Shown here in pieces: positions 36,223-45,102 of a DNA stretch of 64,000 bases; position 1 is the first letter of the stretch; each line of letters starts with the position of its first letter. A program made the position numbers and the translations under genes. This DNA comes from Streptomyces narbonensis (GTDB lineage Bacteria > Actinomycetota > Actinomycetes > Streptomycetales > Streptomycetaceae): assembly GCF_014649015.1 (NCBI RefSeq), contig NZ_BMSF01000011.1, positions 1 to 64,000 on the forward strand, given 5' to 3'. The notes below the pieces were generated by a model. The model saw only the letters and a program-made list of their open reading frames with translations. It was not told where the DNA came from and ran no database searches.

Positions 36223-36956
36223 GCACCCCCAAGGTGCCCGAGGGCTACGACAGGTACGCCTTCGAACCCTTCGCCGTCACGGTCGACCTCGCCGTCCTCA
36301 CCGTCCGCGAGGAGCGCCTGCACGTCCTCCTCGTCCAGCGCGGCCAGGAGCCGTACGCGGGGGAGTGGGCGCTGCCCGGCGGCTTCGTCCTGCCGCGCGA
36401 GTCCGCCGAGACGGCCGCCCTCCGCGAGCTCGCGGAGGAGACCGGGCTGCCCGGGGCCACCGTCGAGGGACTCCACCTCGAACAGCTCCGCACCTACAGC
36501 GACCCCGACCGGGACCCCCGGATGCGGATCGTCTCCGTCGCCTTCACCGCACTCGTCCCCGGCCTGCCCGAGCCGCGCGGCGGCGGCGACGCGGCCGAGG
36601 CGCGCTGGCTGCCCTACGGCGAGCACGGGCCGCTGGCCTTCGACCACGACCGGATCCTCGCCGACGCCCGCGAACGCGTCGGCGCCAAGCTCGAGTACTC
36701 GTGCCTCGCGACCGCCTTCTGCCCGCCGGAGTTCACCCTCGGCGAGCTGCGGCAGGTGTACGAGACGGTCTGGGGCGTCGAACTCGACCGCCCCAACTTC
36801 CGGCGCAAGGTCCTCACCACCCCCGGCTTCGTCCGGGCCGTGGAAGGACCGCCGCGCCGCACCGGCGGACGGGGGAAACCGGCCGCGCTCTACAGGGCGG
36901 GAGAGGCCACGGCCCTCCACCCGCCGCTGCTCCGACCGGAAGGACGATCCACATGA
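36219..36956 (+). CDS. nrtR: NrtR, Nudix-related transcriptional regulator of NAD metabolism
   Basis: Encodes 245 residues. An N-terminal Nudix-like domain has LLVQRGQEPYAGEWALPGGFV and a Nudix box ending RELAEETGL. The C-terminal ~80 residues form a winged helix (FTLGELRQVYETVWGVELDRPNFRRKVL), the NrtR layout. NrtR represses NAD biosynthesis/salvage genes and is released by ADP-ribose. The ATG overlaps the nadR stop. Its likely operator is at 34902-34922. Confidence 0.9.
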   Translation: MSTPKVPEGYDRYAFEPFAVTVDLAVLTVREERLHVLLVQRGQEPYAGEWALPGGFVLPRESAETAALRELAEETGLPGATVEGLHLEQLRTYSDPDRDPRMRIVSVAFTALVPGLPEPRGGGDAAEARWLPYGEHGPLAFDHDRILADARERVGAKLEYSCLATAFCPPEFTLGELRQVYETVWGVELDRPNFRRKVLTTPGFVRAVEGPPRRTGGRGKPAALYRAGEATALHPPLLRPEGRST

Positions 36957-37975
36957 CGCGGCAGACCGCCAAGAAGGCCGCCACAGGGGCGCTGATCGGG
37001 CTGGCGCTCGGCGACGCGCTGGGCTTCCCGACCGAGTTCCACGACGTGCCGTCGATCCTCGCGAAGCACGGCCCGTGGCGCAGGACGAAGCTGCCCGTGA
37101 CCCGCGGCACGGCCTACGTCACCGACGACACCCAGATGACGCTCGCCCTCGCCCGGGCCGTCAGGGCGTGCGACGAGCGGGGAGTGGCGGGCCCCGAGCG
37201 GCTCGCCGCCACCATCCGCCGGGAGTACGTCCTCTGGTACCACTCGCCGGACAACAACCGCGCCCCCGGCAACACCTGCCTCCGTGCCTGCGAGCTCCTC
37301 GACGGCGAGGGCCTCTGGCAGGACGCCAGCCAGATCCACTCCAAGGGCTGCGGCGCCAACATGCGGGTCGCCCCGCTCGGACTCCGGCACCTGTACGACG
37401 AGCGGACCGCCGGCGCCGCCCAGCTCCAGGCGGCCCTCACCCACGGCCACCCCACCGCCCTCGCCGCCTCCGACCTCACCGCCCGCGCCGTGTGGCTCCT
37501 CGCCCAGGGCGTGGACCCGACCGGGCTCGTCGGACAGCTGCGCTCGTACGCGTACGAGAACCGGGACCGCTACCACGAGCACTGGCTCGGCGACCTGTGG
37601 ACCCGCTCCCAGGACCCCAGCGCGGGGCACTTCATCCGGCGCGGCTGGGACGAGTGCCTGGCCGTCCTGGAGCGCCTGGACGCCGTCCAGCGCACGGCCG
37701 ACCCGGAGCTCGATCCCTGCGAGTACACCGGCGACGGCTGGATCGCCGAGGAGGCCTTCGCGACCGGCCTGCTCTGCTTCCTGCTCTTCCCCGACGAGCC
37801 GCTCACCGCCCTGCGCAGGGCGGCCTGCACGCGCGGCGACTCCGACTCGATCGCGGCCCTCGCGGGCGCCTTCGCCGGCGCACACCTGGGCGCCGACGCC
37901 TGGCCGGAGGAGTGGGCGCGGCACATCGAGTACCGGAGCGAGCTGCTGGCCTTCGGTGCGCTCTGGGACGTCTGA
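36953..37975 (+). CDS. ADP-ribosylglycohydrolase family protein
   Basis: Encodes 340 residues of the DraG/ARH family. Metal-binding and active-site motifs are visible: GLALGDALGFPTE, TDDTQMT, SKGCGANMRVAPLGL and the C-terminal TRGDSDSIAALAGAFAGAHLG. It removes ADP-ribose from proteins, nucleic acids or small molecules, releasing ADP-ribose, which is the NrtR ligand; the operon therefore may form a feedback loop. GGAAGGACG precedes the ATG, which overlaps the nrtR stop. Confidence 0.9.
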   Translation: MTRQTAKKAATGALIGLALGDALGFPTEFHDVPSILAKHGPWRRTKLPVTRGTAYVTDDTQMTLALARAVRACDERGVAGPERLAATIRREYVLWYHSPDNNRAPGNTCLRACELLDGEGLWQDASQIHSKGCGANMRVAPLGLRHLYDERTAGAAQLQAALTHGHPTALAASDLTARAVWLLAQGVDPTGLVGQLRSYAYENRDRYHEHWLGDLWTRSQDPSAGHFIRRGWDECLAVLERLDAVQRTADPELDPCEYTGDGWIAEEAFATGLLCFLLFPDEPLTALRRAACTRGDSDSIAALAGAFAGAHLGADAWPEEWARHIEYRSELLAFGALWDV

Positions 37976-38025
37976 ACGGGGCCCTCGGCGTCTCCTCGGT
38001 CGAGGGGACGCTCTGGTCGAGCGGG

Positions 38026-38114
38026 GCGCCTCGGGCGAGGGTGCGCCTTGGTCGCGTGGTGCGGCCTGTCGAGAGGGCGCCTCGGGTGAGGGTGCGTCTT
38101 GGCCGCGCGGTGCG
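38026..38114. repeat. Imperfect 38-bp direct repeat, 51-bp period
   Basis: Copies at 38026-38063 and 38077-38114 start GCGCCTCGGG and differ at only four or so positions. They fill the 150-base gap between the convergent ADP-ribosylglycohydrolase and nucleotidyltransferase genes. No gene is seen there. Confidence 0.8.
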
Positions 38115-38125
38115 TCGGGAGGGCG

Positions 38126-38803
38126 TCAGAGCGAGGCGCGGCGGGCGCGGACCAGGAAGTCCTGGACGCGGGCGTGGTCCGGGGCGGCCGGGAGCGGGCT
38201 GGCGTCGTGGGCCCGGTCCGCCTCGTCCTGGAGGCGGTCCATCCAGGACTCGACCTCCTGCCACGACACCTCGCCGTGCTTGACCGCGAGGAACCGGTCG
38301 CGCTCCTCGCCGACGTCGACGCGGAGCTCGCCCGTGCGCAGCAGGTCACGGCAGCTCGTCAGCAGCCGCAGCAGGTGCATCGCGTGCTTCCAGCGCGGCG
38401 CCCCGTGCTGGCGGACGTCCGCGTCCAGCTTGCGCCGCTGGCCGCCGGCGTACCGGACGAAGGTCTGGTGGGCCTGCCGGGACAGGAACGCCCCGCGCAG
38501 GGAGAGCAGTTCGCGCCCGACGTCGTTCACGTGCTCGACGACGGGGGAGTGCAGGCACTCCAGGACGTTCGGGTTGTTGCGCAGGGCCAGTTCACAGAAG
38601 CGCTCCAGCTCCCAGCTGAACTGGTCCTCGCCCGGGCCCTCCACATGGGCCGGCGGCTTGTCGAACCGCCAGAAGAGCGGCGTCGGGGCGACATAGACGC
38701 CCCGGATGTCGGTGTCGCTGCCCTCGGTCGCCAGACCGAAGGCGCGCGAGCCCATCACGCAGGAGTAGATCGTGTGGTCGCGCACCAGCTCGTCCGGGGT
38801 CAT
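38126..38803 (-). CDS. RlaP-like nucleotidyltransferase
   Basis: Encodes 225 residues. The polymerase-beta-type nucleotidyltransferase site is GSRAFGLATEGSDTDIRGVYVAP (GS and DxD) at ~18-40, as in predicted nucleotidyltransferases linked to RNA repair (RlaP). The rest is helical (SWELERFCELALRNNPNVLECL). Cytoplasmic; the nucleic-acid or protein substrate is unknown. TAGCCT 7 bases before the ATG indicates a leaderless mRNA starting within the tail of the upstream Rieske gene. Confidence 0.82.
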   Translation of the reverse strand: MTPDELVRDHTIYSCVMGSRAFGLATEGSDTDIRGVYVAPTPLFWRFDKPPAHVEGPGEDQFSWELERFCELALRNNPNVLECLHSPVVEHVNDVGRELLSLRGAFLSRQAHQTFVRYAGGQRRKLDADVRQHGAPRWKHAMHLLRLLTSCRDLLRTGELRVDVGEERDRFLAVKHGEVSWQEVESWMDRLQDEADRAHDASPLPAAPDHARVQDFLVRARRASL

Positions 38804-38810
38804 GGCGGTC

Positions 38811-38816
38811 AGGCTA
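38811..38816 (-). promoter_or_regulatory. -10 element overlapping the Rieske stop codon
   Basis: The minus-strand TAGCCT is 7 bases from the ATG at 38803. Its first three bases (38814-38816 on the plus strand) are also the TAG stop of the Rieske gene. Confidence 0.55.
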
Positions 38817-39299
38817 CGCGAGGGTGATCGAGTCCCCCGAGACATTGATCTGCTCGGCCGGCAGTGGGCGGGGAGCCGGGCCCGCCGCCACCGAGCCGTC
38901 GGCGATGCGGAACTTGGAGCCGTGGCAGGGACAGTCGATGGTGCCGTTCGCGACCTTGTTCACCAGGCAGCCCTGGTGGGTGCAGACCGCGGAGAAGGCC
39001 TTGAACTCCCCGGCGGCGGGCTGTGTGACGACCACCTTCTCCCCGGTGAAGACCGTGCCGCCGCCCAGCGGGATCTCGGAGGTCCTGGCCAGTGGGGCGG
39101 CGCCGGTCGCCGTGGCCGAGGTGGCGGACGCCTCGGGTGTCGCGGAGGTCGCGGGGGCGCTCGGCGCGGCCGAGGTGTCGGGTGTGGCCGGGGCGGTGGA
39201 CTCCGTACCGCCGTCACCCCCGCCGTCCGAGCCGCAACCCGTCGTCAGGGCCGCGGCGGCGGACAGGACGGTACGGCGGTTCGTGGCGCGTGAAGTCAT
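38814..39299 (-). CDS. Rieske [2Fe-2S] protein, exported
   Basis: Encodes 161 residues. An N-terminal NRRTVLSAAAALTTGCG looks like a twin-arginine signal with a lipobox-like end (TTGC). A Ser/Thr/Ala/Pro linker (~25-68) follows, then a small Rieske domain with CTHQGC and CPCHGSKF, the four iron ligands. It is a soluble single-cluster electron carrier or redox sensor anchored outside the membrane; a partner is not evident here. ATG start without a strong ribosome site. Confidence 0.9.
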   Translation of the reverse strand: MTSRATNRRTVLSAAAALTTGCGSDGGGDGGTESTAPATPDTSAAPSAPATSATPEASATSATATGAAPLARTSEIPLGGGTVFTGEKVVVTQPAAGEFKAFSAVCTHQGCLVNKVANGTIDCPCHGSKFRIADGSVAAGPAPRPLPAEQINVSGDSITLA

Positions 39300-39344
39300 G
39301 GCGCTCAGCTTGGCGGCGCCCGGGGCCCAGGTCCCGCAACACGC

Positions 39345-39689
39345 CTACGCGCGGGGCGTCAGCTCCCTCGCACGGCCGTCCGCGTCCCTGCGGACCTCCA
39401 GGACCTCCGTCACCGCGGCCCGCTCGATCCGCCCGTAGACGTGCGGGTACAACCTGCCCTCGGCGCCCTCCCAGCGGACCTCACCGCTCAGCCGGGACTC
39501 GTCGATCACCAGGACGAGGAGCGGGCCGGACGCGGACCGGTAGGGGCCGTCGGCGATCGCCAGGGCCGCGGGCTCGTCGGCCGAGCAGTGGACGAAGCCC
39601 TCGGACGCGAGCGACGCCGGGGCGTAGGGAGCGGTGGGATCGGCGGGGTCGGCGGACCATTCGGCGAGGGGTACGACGTGCAGCAGCAT
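39345..39689 (-). CDS. DUF952 family protein
   Basis: Encodes 114 residues with the DUF952 pattern: LLHVVPLAEW at the start, SEGFVHCS in the centre and YPHVYGRIERAAV near the end. No biochemical function is established for this small cytoplasmic family. The ATG at 39689 gives the usual N-terminus. TAGAAC 7 bases upstream is one mismatch from a leaderless -10. Confidence 0.85.
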   Translation of the reverse strand: MLLHVVPLAEWSADPADPTAPYAPASLASEGFVHCSADEPAALAIADGPYRSASGPLLVLVIDESRLSGEVRWEGAEGRLYPHVYGRIERAAVTEVLEVRRDADGRARELTPRA

Positions 39690-39806
39690 GCCGACTGTTC
39701 TACCGCGCGCCGAGCGCTTCCCCGGGTGCCGTGTGTACACCGAGTGGCGGAACGTACCGATATGGGTGAGATTGTGCGTGTTCCGTACCGGACGAAAGGC
39801 AGAACG

Positions 39807-40232
39807 ATGGCGGGAAGCGACCTCGGCAGTCTCCTCGGCGGCCTCCTCGGAGGCGGCAACCAGGGAGGTGGCGGCGGGGCCGGTGTCCTCGGCTCCCTGC
39901 TCGGCGCCCTCGCGGGCGGCAAGAGCGGCGGCGGAGCCGAGGGGGCGAACCCGCTCGGCGGGCTGATCGACATGCTGACGAAGTCCGGCCTCGTCGACCA
40001 GGCCGAGTCCTGGGTCGGCACCGGCCGGAACCAGCCCGTCAGCGGCGCCCAGATCGCCGAGGCGCTCCCCGACGACACCCTCCAGAAGGTCGCGGCGGAC
40101 GCGGGCGTCAGCCCGCAGGAGGCCGCCGACCAGATCGCCCGGTCCCTGCCCCAGGCCGTCGACAAGCTGACCCCGGACGGCTCGGTTCCCTCGGGCTCCC
40201 TGGAGGACATCATCCGCAGGCAGCAGCTCTAG
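39807..40232 (+). CDS. YidB/DUF937 family protein
   Basis: Encodes 141 residues. Gly/Leu/Ser-rich N-terminal segments (LGSLLGGLLGGGNQGG) are followed by the conserved DUF937 helices: GLVDQAESWVGTGRNQPVSGAQIAEAL and QEAADQIARSLPQAVDKLTPDGSVP. The family is widespread and uncharacterised. GAAAGGCAGAACG precedes the ATG. It ends before a strong terminator. Confidence 0.87.
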   Translation: MAGSDLGSLLGGLLGGGNQGGGGGAGVLGSLLGALAGGKSGGGAEGANPLGGLIDMLTKSGLVDQAESWVGTGRNQPVSGAQIAEALPDDTLQKVAADAGVSPQEAADQIARSLPQAVDKLTPDGSVPSGSLEDIIRRQQL

Positions 40233-40253
40233 GGGGTGTCTTGGAGGTGGCCC

Positions 40254-40288
40254 CGGCGCCCGCCCTCCGTCTCGGAGGGCGGGCGCCG
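40254..40288 (+). terminator. Terminator after the DUF937 gene
   Basis: A perfect 16-bp GC-rich stem (CGGCGCCCGCCCTCCG with its complement) and a 3-base TCT loop, 22 bases after the stop. No T run. Confidence 0.85.
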
Positions 40289-40312
40289 CGGCGCGTCCTC
40301 CCCGCCGCTGAC

Positions 40313-40318
40313 TAGGCT
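40313..40318 (+). promoter_or_regulatory. Probable -10 element of the aroH-tyrA promoter
   Basis: TAGGCT (TANNNT) lies 35 bases before the GTG of the chorismate mutase, leaving room for a short leader with a good ribosome site. Confidence 0.5.
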
Positions 40319-40353
40319 GAACGGAGCACTTGACGCAGGCGAAGGAGCACGAC

Positions 40354-40716
40354 GTGGCGGTACGAGCGGTCCGAGGAGCCGTCCAGCTGGAGCGGGACGA
40401 GGCCGGACACATGCGCGAGCAGGTCGAGGAGCTGCTCACCGCCGTCCTCGCGCGCAACGAACTCACCGCAGACGACCTGATCAGCATCTGGTTCACGGCC
40501 ACCCCCGATCTGCACAGCGACTTCCCCGCCGCCGCGGCCCGGGACCTCGGGATCGTCGACGTGCCCCTGATCTGCGCCCAGGAGCTCGACATAGAGGGTG
40601 CGATGCCGAGGGTCGTCCGGCTCCTCGCCCACGTCGAGACCGAACTGCCCAAGTCCCGGATCGCGCACGTCTACCTCGGTGCCGCGGCCGCCCTGCGCAA
40701 GGACATCGCCCAGTGA
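40354..40716 (+). CDS. aroH: Chorismate mutase, AroH class
   Basis: Encodes 120 residues, the standard length of the trimeric AroH class: AVRAVRGAVQLERDEAG with the active-site Arg near the N-terminus, DLISIWFTATPDLHSDFPA and RIAHVYLGAAAALR. It converts chorismate to prephenate, which the next enzyme uses. AAGGAG at proper distance supports the GTG at 40354 over an ATG at 40330. The stop overlaps tyrA. Confidence 0.92.
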   Translation: MAVRAVRGAVQLERDEAGHMREQVEELLTAVLARNELTADDLISIWFTATPDLHSDFPAAAARDLGIVDVPLICAQELDIEGAMPRVVRLLAHVETELPKSRIAHVYLGAAAALRKDIAQ

Positions 40717-41801
40717 GAACAGCGCTCGTCATCGGCACCGGACTGATCGGCACCTCCGCCGCGATCGCCCTGGCGGGCCGGGGCGTCACGGTCCACCTCC
40801 GCGACCACGACCCGGCGCGCGCCCGGACCGCCGCCGCGCTCGGCGCGGGCACCGACGAGGCGCCCGAGGGGCGCGTGGACCTCGCGATCGTCGCCGTACC
40901 CCCCGCGCACGTCGCCGCGACCCTCGCCGAGGCGATGTCGGCCGGCCTCGCGCGCGGCTACCTGGACGTGGCGAGCGTCAAGGGCGGGCCGAAGCGGGAG
41001 CTGGAGGCGCTGGGCCTCGACCTCACCGCGTACATCGGTTCGCACCCGATGTCCGGCAAGGAGCGCTCGGGACCGCTCGCGGCGACCGCGGACCTCTTCG
41101 AGGGGCGGCCGTGGGTCCTCACGCCGACCCGGGACACCGACACCGAGGTCCTCAACCTCGCCCTGGAGCTCGTCGCCCTCTGCCGGGCCGTGCCCGTCGT
41201 CATGGACGCCGACGCCCACGACCGGGCCGTCGCCCTCGTCTCCCACACCCCGCAGCTGGTGTCGTCGATGGTCGCGGCACGCCTTGAGGAGGCCGACGAG
41301 TCGGCGGTACGGCTCTGTGGGCAGGGCATCCGGGACGTCACCCGGATCGCCGCCTCCGATCCGCGCATGTGGGTCGAGATCCTCTCCGCGAACCCGGGCC
41401 CCGTCGCCGACGTCCTCTCGGGCGTCGCCGCCGACCTCGACGAGACGGTCCGCGCGCTGCGGTCCCTGCAGTCCGCGGACGAGGACAAGCGCAGGGACGG
41501 CGCGTCCGGGGTCGAGGACGTCCTGCGCCGCGGGAACGCCGGGCGGGCGCGCGTCCCCGGCAAGCACGGCGCCGCGCCCACGGCCTACGAGACCGTCGCG
41601 GTCCTGATCAGCGACCAGCCGGGCGAGCTGGCCCGGATCTTCGCGGACGCGGGGCGTGCGGGGGTCAACATCGAGGACGTCCGCATCGAGCACGCGACCG
41701 GGCAGCAGGCGGGCCTGGTCCAGCTGATGGTCGACCCGGCGGCGGCGCCGGCCCTGAGCGCCTCCCTCCAGGAACGGGGCTGGGCACTCCGCACGACCTG
41801 A
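40713..41801 (+). CDS. tyrA: Prephenate dehydrogenase with C-terminal ACT domain
   Basis: Encodes 362 residues. The Rossmann start is ALVIGTGLIGTSAAIAL (7-16), the catalytic SHPMSGKERSG is near 110 and HTPQLVSSMVAARL is in the helical domain. Residues ~293-362 form an ACT domain (VLISDQPGELARIFADAG), probably for tyrosine feedback. It converts prephenate to 4-hydroxyphenylpyruvate. GTG overlaps the aroH stop. Confidence 0.94.
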   Translation: MRTALVIGTGLIGTSAAIALAGRGVTVHLRDHDPARARTAAALGAGTDEAPEGRVDLAIVAVPPAHVAATLAEAMSAGLARGYLDVASVKGGPKRELEALGLDLTAYIGSHPMSGKERSGPLAATADLFEGRPWVLTPTRDTDTEVLNLALELVALCRAVPVVMDADAHDRAVALVSHTPQLVSSMVAARLEEADESAVRLCGQGIRDVTRIAASDPRMWVEILSANPGPVADVLSGVAADLDETVRALRSLQSADEDKRRDGASGVEDVLRRGNAGRARVPGKHGAAPTAYETVAVLISDQPGELARIFADAGRAGVNIEDVRIEHATGQQAGLVQLMVDPAAAPALSASLQERGWALRTT

Positions 41802-42198
41802 GCGGAGGGTGGGCAGGCGCCCCTAGGGGGTGTCCGGCCCGGACCGCACCCGGGTGCGCACGCGCCGCCGATGGTGCGGGTCGGTACAGGGGGCGGAGGC
41901 GCCCGCGGAGGGCGCCGTCCCGTGTGCCCACCCGTCCCGCCCCCGCGGGACGACTGCCCGCACGGGGGTGGGCGCCGTCCGGTCTCGTGCGAGGCGCGGC
42001 CCCACACGGGGGGGTGGGTACCGTCCGGTCTCGTGCGAGCCGCGCCCCCGCACGGCGGTGGGCGTTGCCCGGCCTGGGGCGTATGGCTCGGGGTGCCAGG
42101 TGGGTGGGGCCGAACGGGTGCCGGGGACTCGGTAACCTTGTGGGGGTGCCCGCATCTCGGCGAGGCCCCTATCGCTCCCCCAGGAAGGTGTTCCCACC
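41802..42198. other. 397-base gap with ~45-bp tandem repeats
   Basis: No gene is seen. Near-identical units start about 41964 and 42008 (common core CCGTCCGGTCTCGTGCGAG), with partial copies before and after. The -10-like TAACCT at 42131-42136 and the following ~60 bases probably hold the cmk promoter. Confidence 0.55.
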
Positions 42199-42873
42199 GT
42201 GGAATCCGTGATCGTCGCCATCGACGGGCCGTCCGGCACGGGCAAGTCGAGCACCTCGAAGGCGGTCGCCGCCAAGCTGGGGCTGAGCTACCTCGACACC
42301 GGCGCCCAGTACCGGGCGATCACCTGGTGGATGATCAGCAACGGCGTCGACGTGACCGACGCCGAGGCCGTCGCCAACGCCGCCTCCAAGCCGGTCATCG
42401 TCTCCGGCACCGACCCGGGCCGCCCCACGATCACCGTGGACGGTGCCGACGCGGCCGGTCCCATCCGGACCGAGGAGGTCACCTCCAAGGTCAGCGCCGT
42501 CAGCGCCGTCCCCGAGGTCCGGAGCCTGATCACGGAGCTCCAGCGGTCCATCGCCCGCAGCGCCGAGCAGGGCATCGTCGTCGAGGGCCGGGACATCGGC
42601 ACCACCGTCCTGCCGGACGCCGACCTGAAGATCTTCCTCACCGCCTCGCCCGAGGCCCGTGCCGCCCGCCGCTCCGGCGAGCTCAAGGGCGCCGACGTCC
42701 AGGCGACGAAGGAAGCGCTGGTCAAGCGGGACGCGGCCGACTCCAGCCGCAAGACCTCCCCGCTCGCGAAGGCCGGCGACGCCGTCGAGGTCGACACCAC
42801 CGACCTCACCCTGGACCAGGTCATCGAGTGCGTCGTCACCCTCGTGGACGAGAAGAGGACGGCCGCCAAGTGA
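42199..42873 (+). CDS. cmk: Cytidylate kinase
   Basis: Encodes 224 residues. P-loop DGPSGTGKSSTSK at 9-21, LGLSYLDTGAQYRA in the CMP-binding part and IVVEGRDIGTTVLPDADLKIFL are diagnostic. It phosphorylates CMP/dCMP in the cytoplasm. The GTG start follows CAGGAAGGTG. It overlaps the acyltransferase gene by 4 bases, and cmk-plsC-der is a conserved actinobacterial order. Confidence 0.95.
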   Translation: MESVIVAIDGPSGTGKSSTSKAVAAKLGLSYLDTGAQYRAITWWMISNGVDVTDAEAVANAASKPVIVSGTDPGRPTITVDGADAAGPIRTEEVTSKVSAVSAVPEVRSLITELQRSIARSAEQGIVVEGRDIGTTVLPDADLKIFLTASPEARAARRSGELKGADVQATKEALVKRDAADSSRKTSPLAKAGDAVEVDTTDLTLDQVIECVVTLVDEKRTAAK

Positions 42874-43514
42874 CCGTGCCCTCCGAGAGGGGCGCCGCCG
42901 TCGGCCGACGCATCGGCATCGGCCTGATGTACGGCTTCTGGAAGCCGCGTGTCCTCGGCGCCTGGCGGGTGCCGGCCTCCGGCCCCGTCATCTTCGCCGT
43001 CAACCACGCGCACAACATCGACGGCCCCATGCTCATGGGCACCGCACCGCGCCCGGTGCACTTCCTCATCAAGAAGGAAGCCTTCGTCGGGGCCCTCGGG
43101 CCCTTCCTGGAGGGCATCGGGCAGGTCAAGGTCGACCGCGAGAGCACCGACCGGCACGCGATAGGCAACGCCCTGGGCGTCCTGGAGCAGGGCGGCGTCC
43201 TCGGGATCTTCCCCGAGGGCACCCGCGGCGAGGGCGACTTCGCCTCGCTGCGCGCCGGCCTCGCGTACTTCGCCGTCCGCAGCGGCGCACCGATCGTCCC
43301 GGTCGCCGTCCTGGGAAGCACCGAGCGCCGCGGACGGTTGGTCAAGGCACTGCCTCCGCTGCGCGGCCGCGTCGACGTCGTCTTCGGTGACGCCTTCGAC
43401 GCGGGCGACGGCTCCGGCCGCCGCACCCGCAAGGCCCTCGACGAGGCCACCGTACGGATCCAGGGGCGGCTCACCGAGCACCTGGAAAACGCCAGGCGCC
43501 TCACCGGGCGCTGA
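42870..43514 (+). CDS. 1-acyl-sn-glycerol-3-phosphate acyltransferase (PlsC-like)
   Basis: Encodes 214 residues. The acyltransferase motifs are NHAHNID (NHx4D), then KKEAFVG, and FPEGTRG (motif III). It esterifies the sn-2 position of lysophosphatidate at the inner membrane face in phospholipid synthesis. The GTG start overlaps the cmk stop. Shorter than E. coli PlsC (245 residues), as usual for this actinobacterial type. Confidence 0.92.
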   Translation: MTVPSERGAAVGRRIGIGLMYGFWKPRVLGAWRVPASGPVIFAVNHAHNIDGPMLMGTAPRPVHFLIKKEAFVGALGPFLEGIGQVKVDRESTDRHAIGNALGVLEQGGVLGIFPEGTRGEGDFASLRAGLAYFAVRSGAPIVPVAVLGSTERRGRLVKALPPLRGRVDVVFGDAFDAGDGSGRRTRKALDEATVRIQGRLTEHLENARRLTGR

Positions 43515-43584
43515 GCGAGACTTTGAGTAGTGGGCCCCGCGGCCCGGGGACCCACCGACCACGAATGATCAAGGAACGGACTTC

Positions 43585-45033
43585 ATGAACGACCAGCACG
43601 ACCACGGGGCGCTTGGCGACGCCGAGTACACGGAGTTCATGGAGCTCGCCGCGGAAGAAGGCTTCGACGCCGAAGAGGTCGAGGGCGCGATCGAGGAGGC
43701 CGGGCACGGCCCGCTCCCCGTCCTCGCCGTCGTCGGCCGACCGAACGTCGGCAAGTCGACCCTGGTGAACCGCATCATCGGCCGCCGCGAGGCCGTCGTC
43801 GAGGACAAGCCGGGCGTCACCCGCGACCGCGTCACCTACGAGGCCGAATGGGCCGGGCGCCGCTTCAAGGTCGTCGACACCGGCGGCTGGGAGCAGGACG
43901 TCCTCGGCATCGACGCCTCCGTCGCCGCCCAGGCCGAGTTCGCCATCGAGGCCGCCGACGCCTGCCTCTTCGTCGTGGACGCCACCGTCGGTGCCACCGA
44001 CACCGACGAGGCCGTCGTCAAGCTGCTCCGCCGCGCCGGGAAGCCGGTCGTCCTCGCCGCCAACAAGGTCGACGGACAGTCCGGCGAGGCCGACGCCGCC
44101 ACGCTCTGGTCCCTGGGCCTCGGCGAGCCGTTCCCCGTCTCCTCGCTGCACGGCCGCGGCACCGGCGACCTCCTCGACGAGGTCCTGAGGAAGCTGCCGG
44201 AGGCCCCCGAGCAGCGCTTCGGCAACGCCGTCGGCGGCCCGCGCCGCATCGCCCTCATCGGCCGCCCGAACGTCGGCAAGTCCTCCCTGCTCAACAAGGT
44301 GGCGAACGAGGACCGCGTCGTCGTCAACGAGCTGGCCGGCACCACCCGCGACCCGGTCGACGAGCTCATCGAGCTCGGCGGCGTGACGTGGAAGTTCGTC
44401 GACACCGCCGGCATCCGCAAGAAGGTCCACCTCCAGTCGGGCGCGGACTACTACGCCTCCCTGCGGACCGCGGCCGCCATCGAGAAGGCGGAGGTGGCGG
44501 TCATCCTCATCGACACCACCGACAAGATCTCGGTCCAGGACCAGCGCATCATCACGATGGCGGTCGAGTCGGGCCGCGCCATCGTCATCGCCTACAACAA
44601 GTGGGACGAGCTCGACGAGGAGCGCCGCTACTACCTCGAGCGCGAGATCGAGACCGAGATGCAGCAGGTCGTCTGGGCGCCCCGGGTCAACGTCTCCGCC
44701 AAGACCGGCCGCCACATGGACAAGCTGGTCCCGGCCATCGAGACCGCCCTCGCCGGCTGGGAGACCCGCGTCCCCACCGGCCGGCTGAACGCCTTCCTCG
44801 GTGAGATCGTCGCGGCCCACCCGCACCCGATCCGCGGTGGCAAGCAGCCCCGCATCCTCTTCGGCACGCAGGCAGGCACCAAGCCGCCGCGGTTCGTGCT
44901 CTTCGCCTCGGGCTTCCTGGAGGCGGGCTACCGGCGCTTCATCGAGCGCCGTCTGCGCGAGGAGTTCGGCTTCGAGGGCACCCCGATCCACATCTCGGTG
45001 CGCGTCCGCGAGAAGCGCGGCCGTAAGAAGTAG
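43585..45033 (+). CDS. der: Ribosome-assembly GTPase Der (EngA)
   Basis: Encodes 482 residues with two GTPase domains in tandem: GRPNVGKST at 51-59 with GVTRDR and DTGGWE, then GRPNVGKSS near 226 with GTTRDP and [10 protein letters not shown]-terminal KH-like domain follows. It acts in 50S subunit assembly. The first ~40 residues are an acidic actinobacterial extension. AAGGAACGGACTTC precedes the ATG. Ends at a strong terminator. Confidence 0.95.
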   Translation: MNDQHDHGALGDAEYTEFMELAAEEGFDAEEVEGAIEEAGHGPLPVLAVVGRPNVGKSTLVNRIIGRREAVVEDKPGVTRDRVTYEAEWAGRRFKVVDTGGWEQDVLGIDASVAAQAEFAIEAADACLFVVDATVGATDTDEAVVKLLRRAGKPVVLAANKVDGQSGEADAATLWSLGLGEPFPVSSLHGRGTGDLLDEVLRKLPEAPEQRFGNAVGGPRRIALIGRPNVGKSSLLNKVANEDRVVVNELAGTTRDPVDELIELGGVTWKFVDTAGIRKKVHLQSGADYYASLRTAAAIEKAEVAVILIDTTDKISVQDQRIITMAVESGRAIVIAYNKWDELDEERRYYLEREIETEMQQVVWAPRVNVSAKTGRHMDKLVPAIETALAGWETRVPTGRLNAFLGEIVAAHPHPIRGGKQPRILFGTQAGTKPPRFVLFASGFLEAGYRRFIERRLREEFGFEGTPIHISVRVREKRGRKK

Positions 45034-45052
45034 CCGGCAGCGGTAGCGGCAT

Positions 45053-45089
45053 GGCTGAGGGCCGGGGCGATGTGCCCCGGCCCTCAGCC
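45053..45089. terminator. Terminator between der and the convergent gene
   Basis: Perfect 16-bp stem (GGCTGAGGGCCGGGGC with its complement) and 5-base loop GATGT. It serves der on the plus strand and the hypothetical gene on the minus strand. Confidence 0.88.
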
Positions 45090-45102
45090 GTTCACGGATG
45101 AC

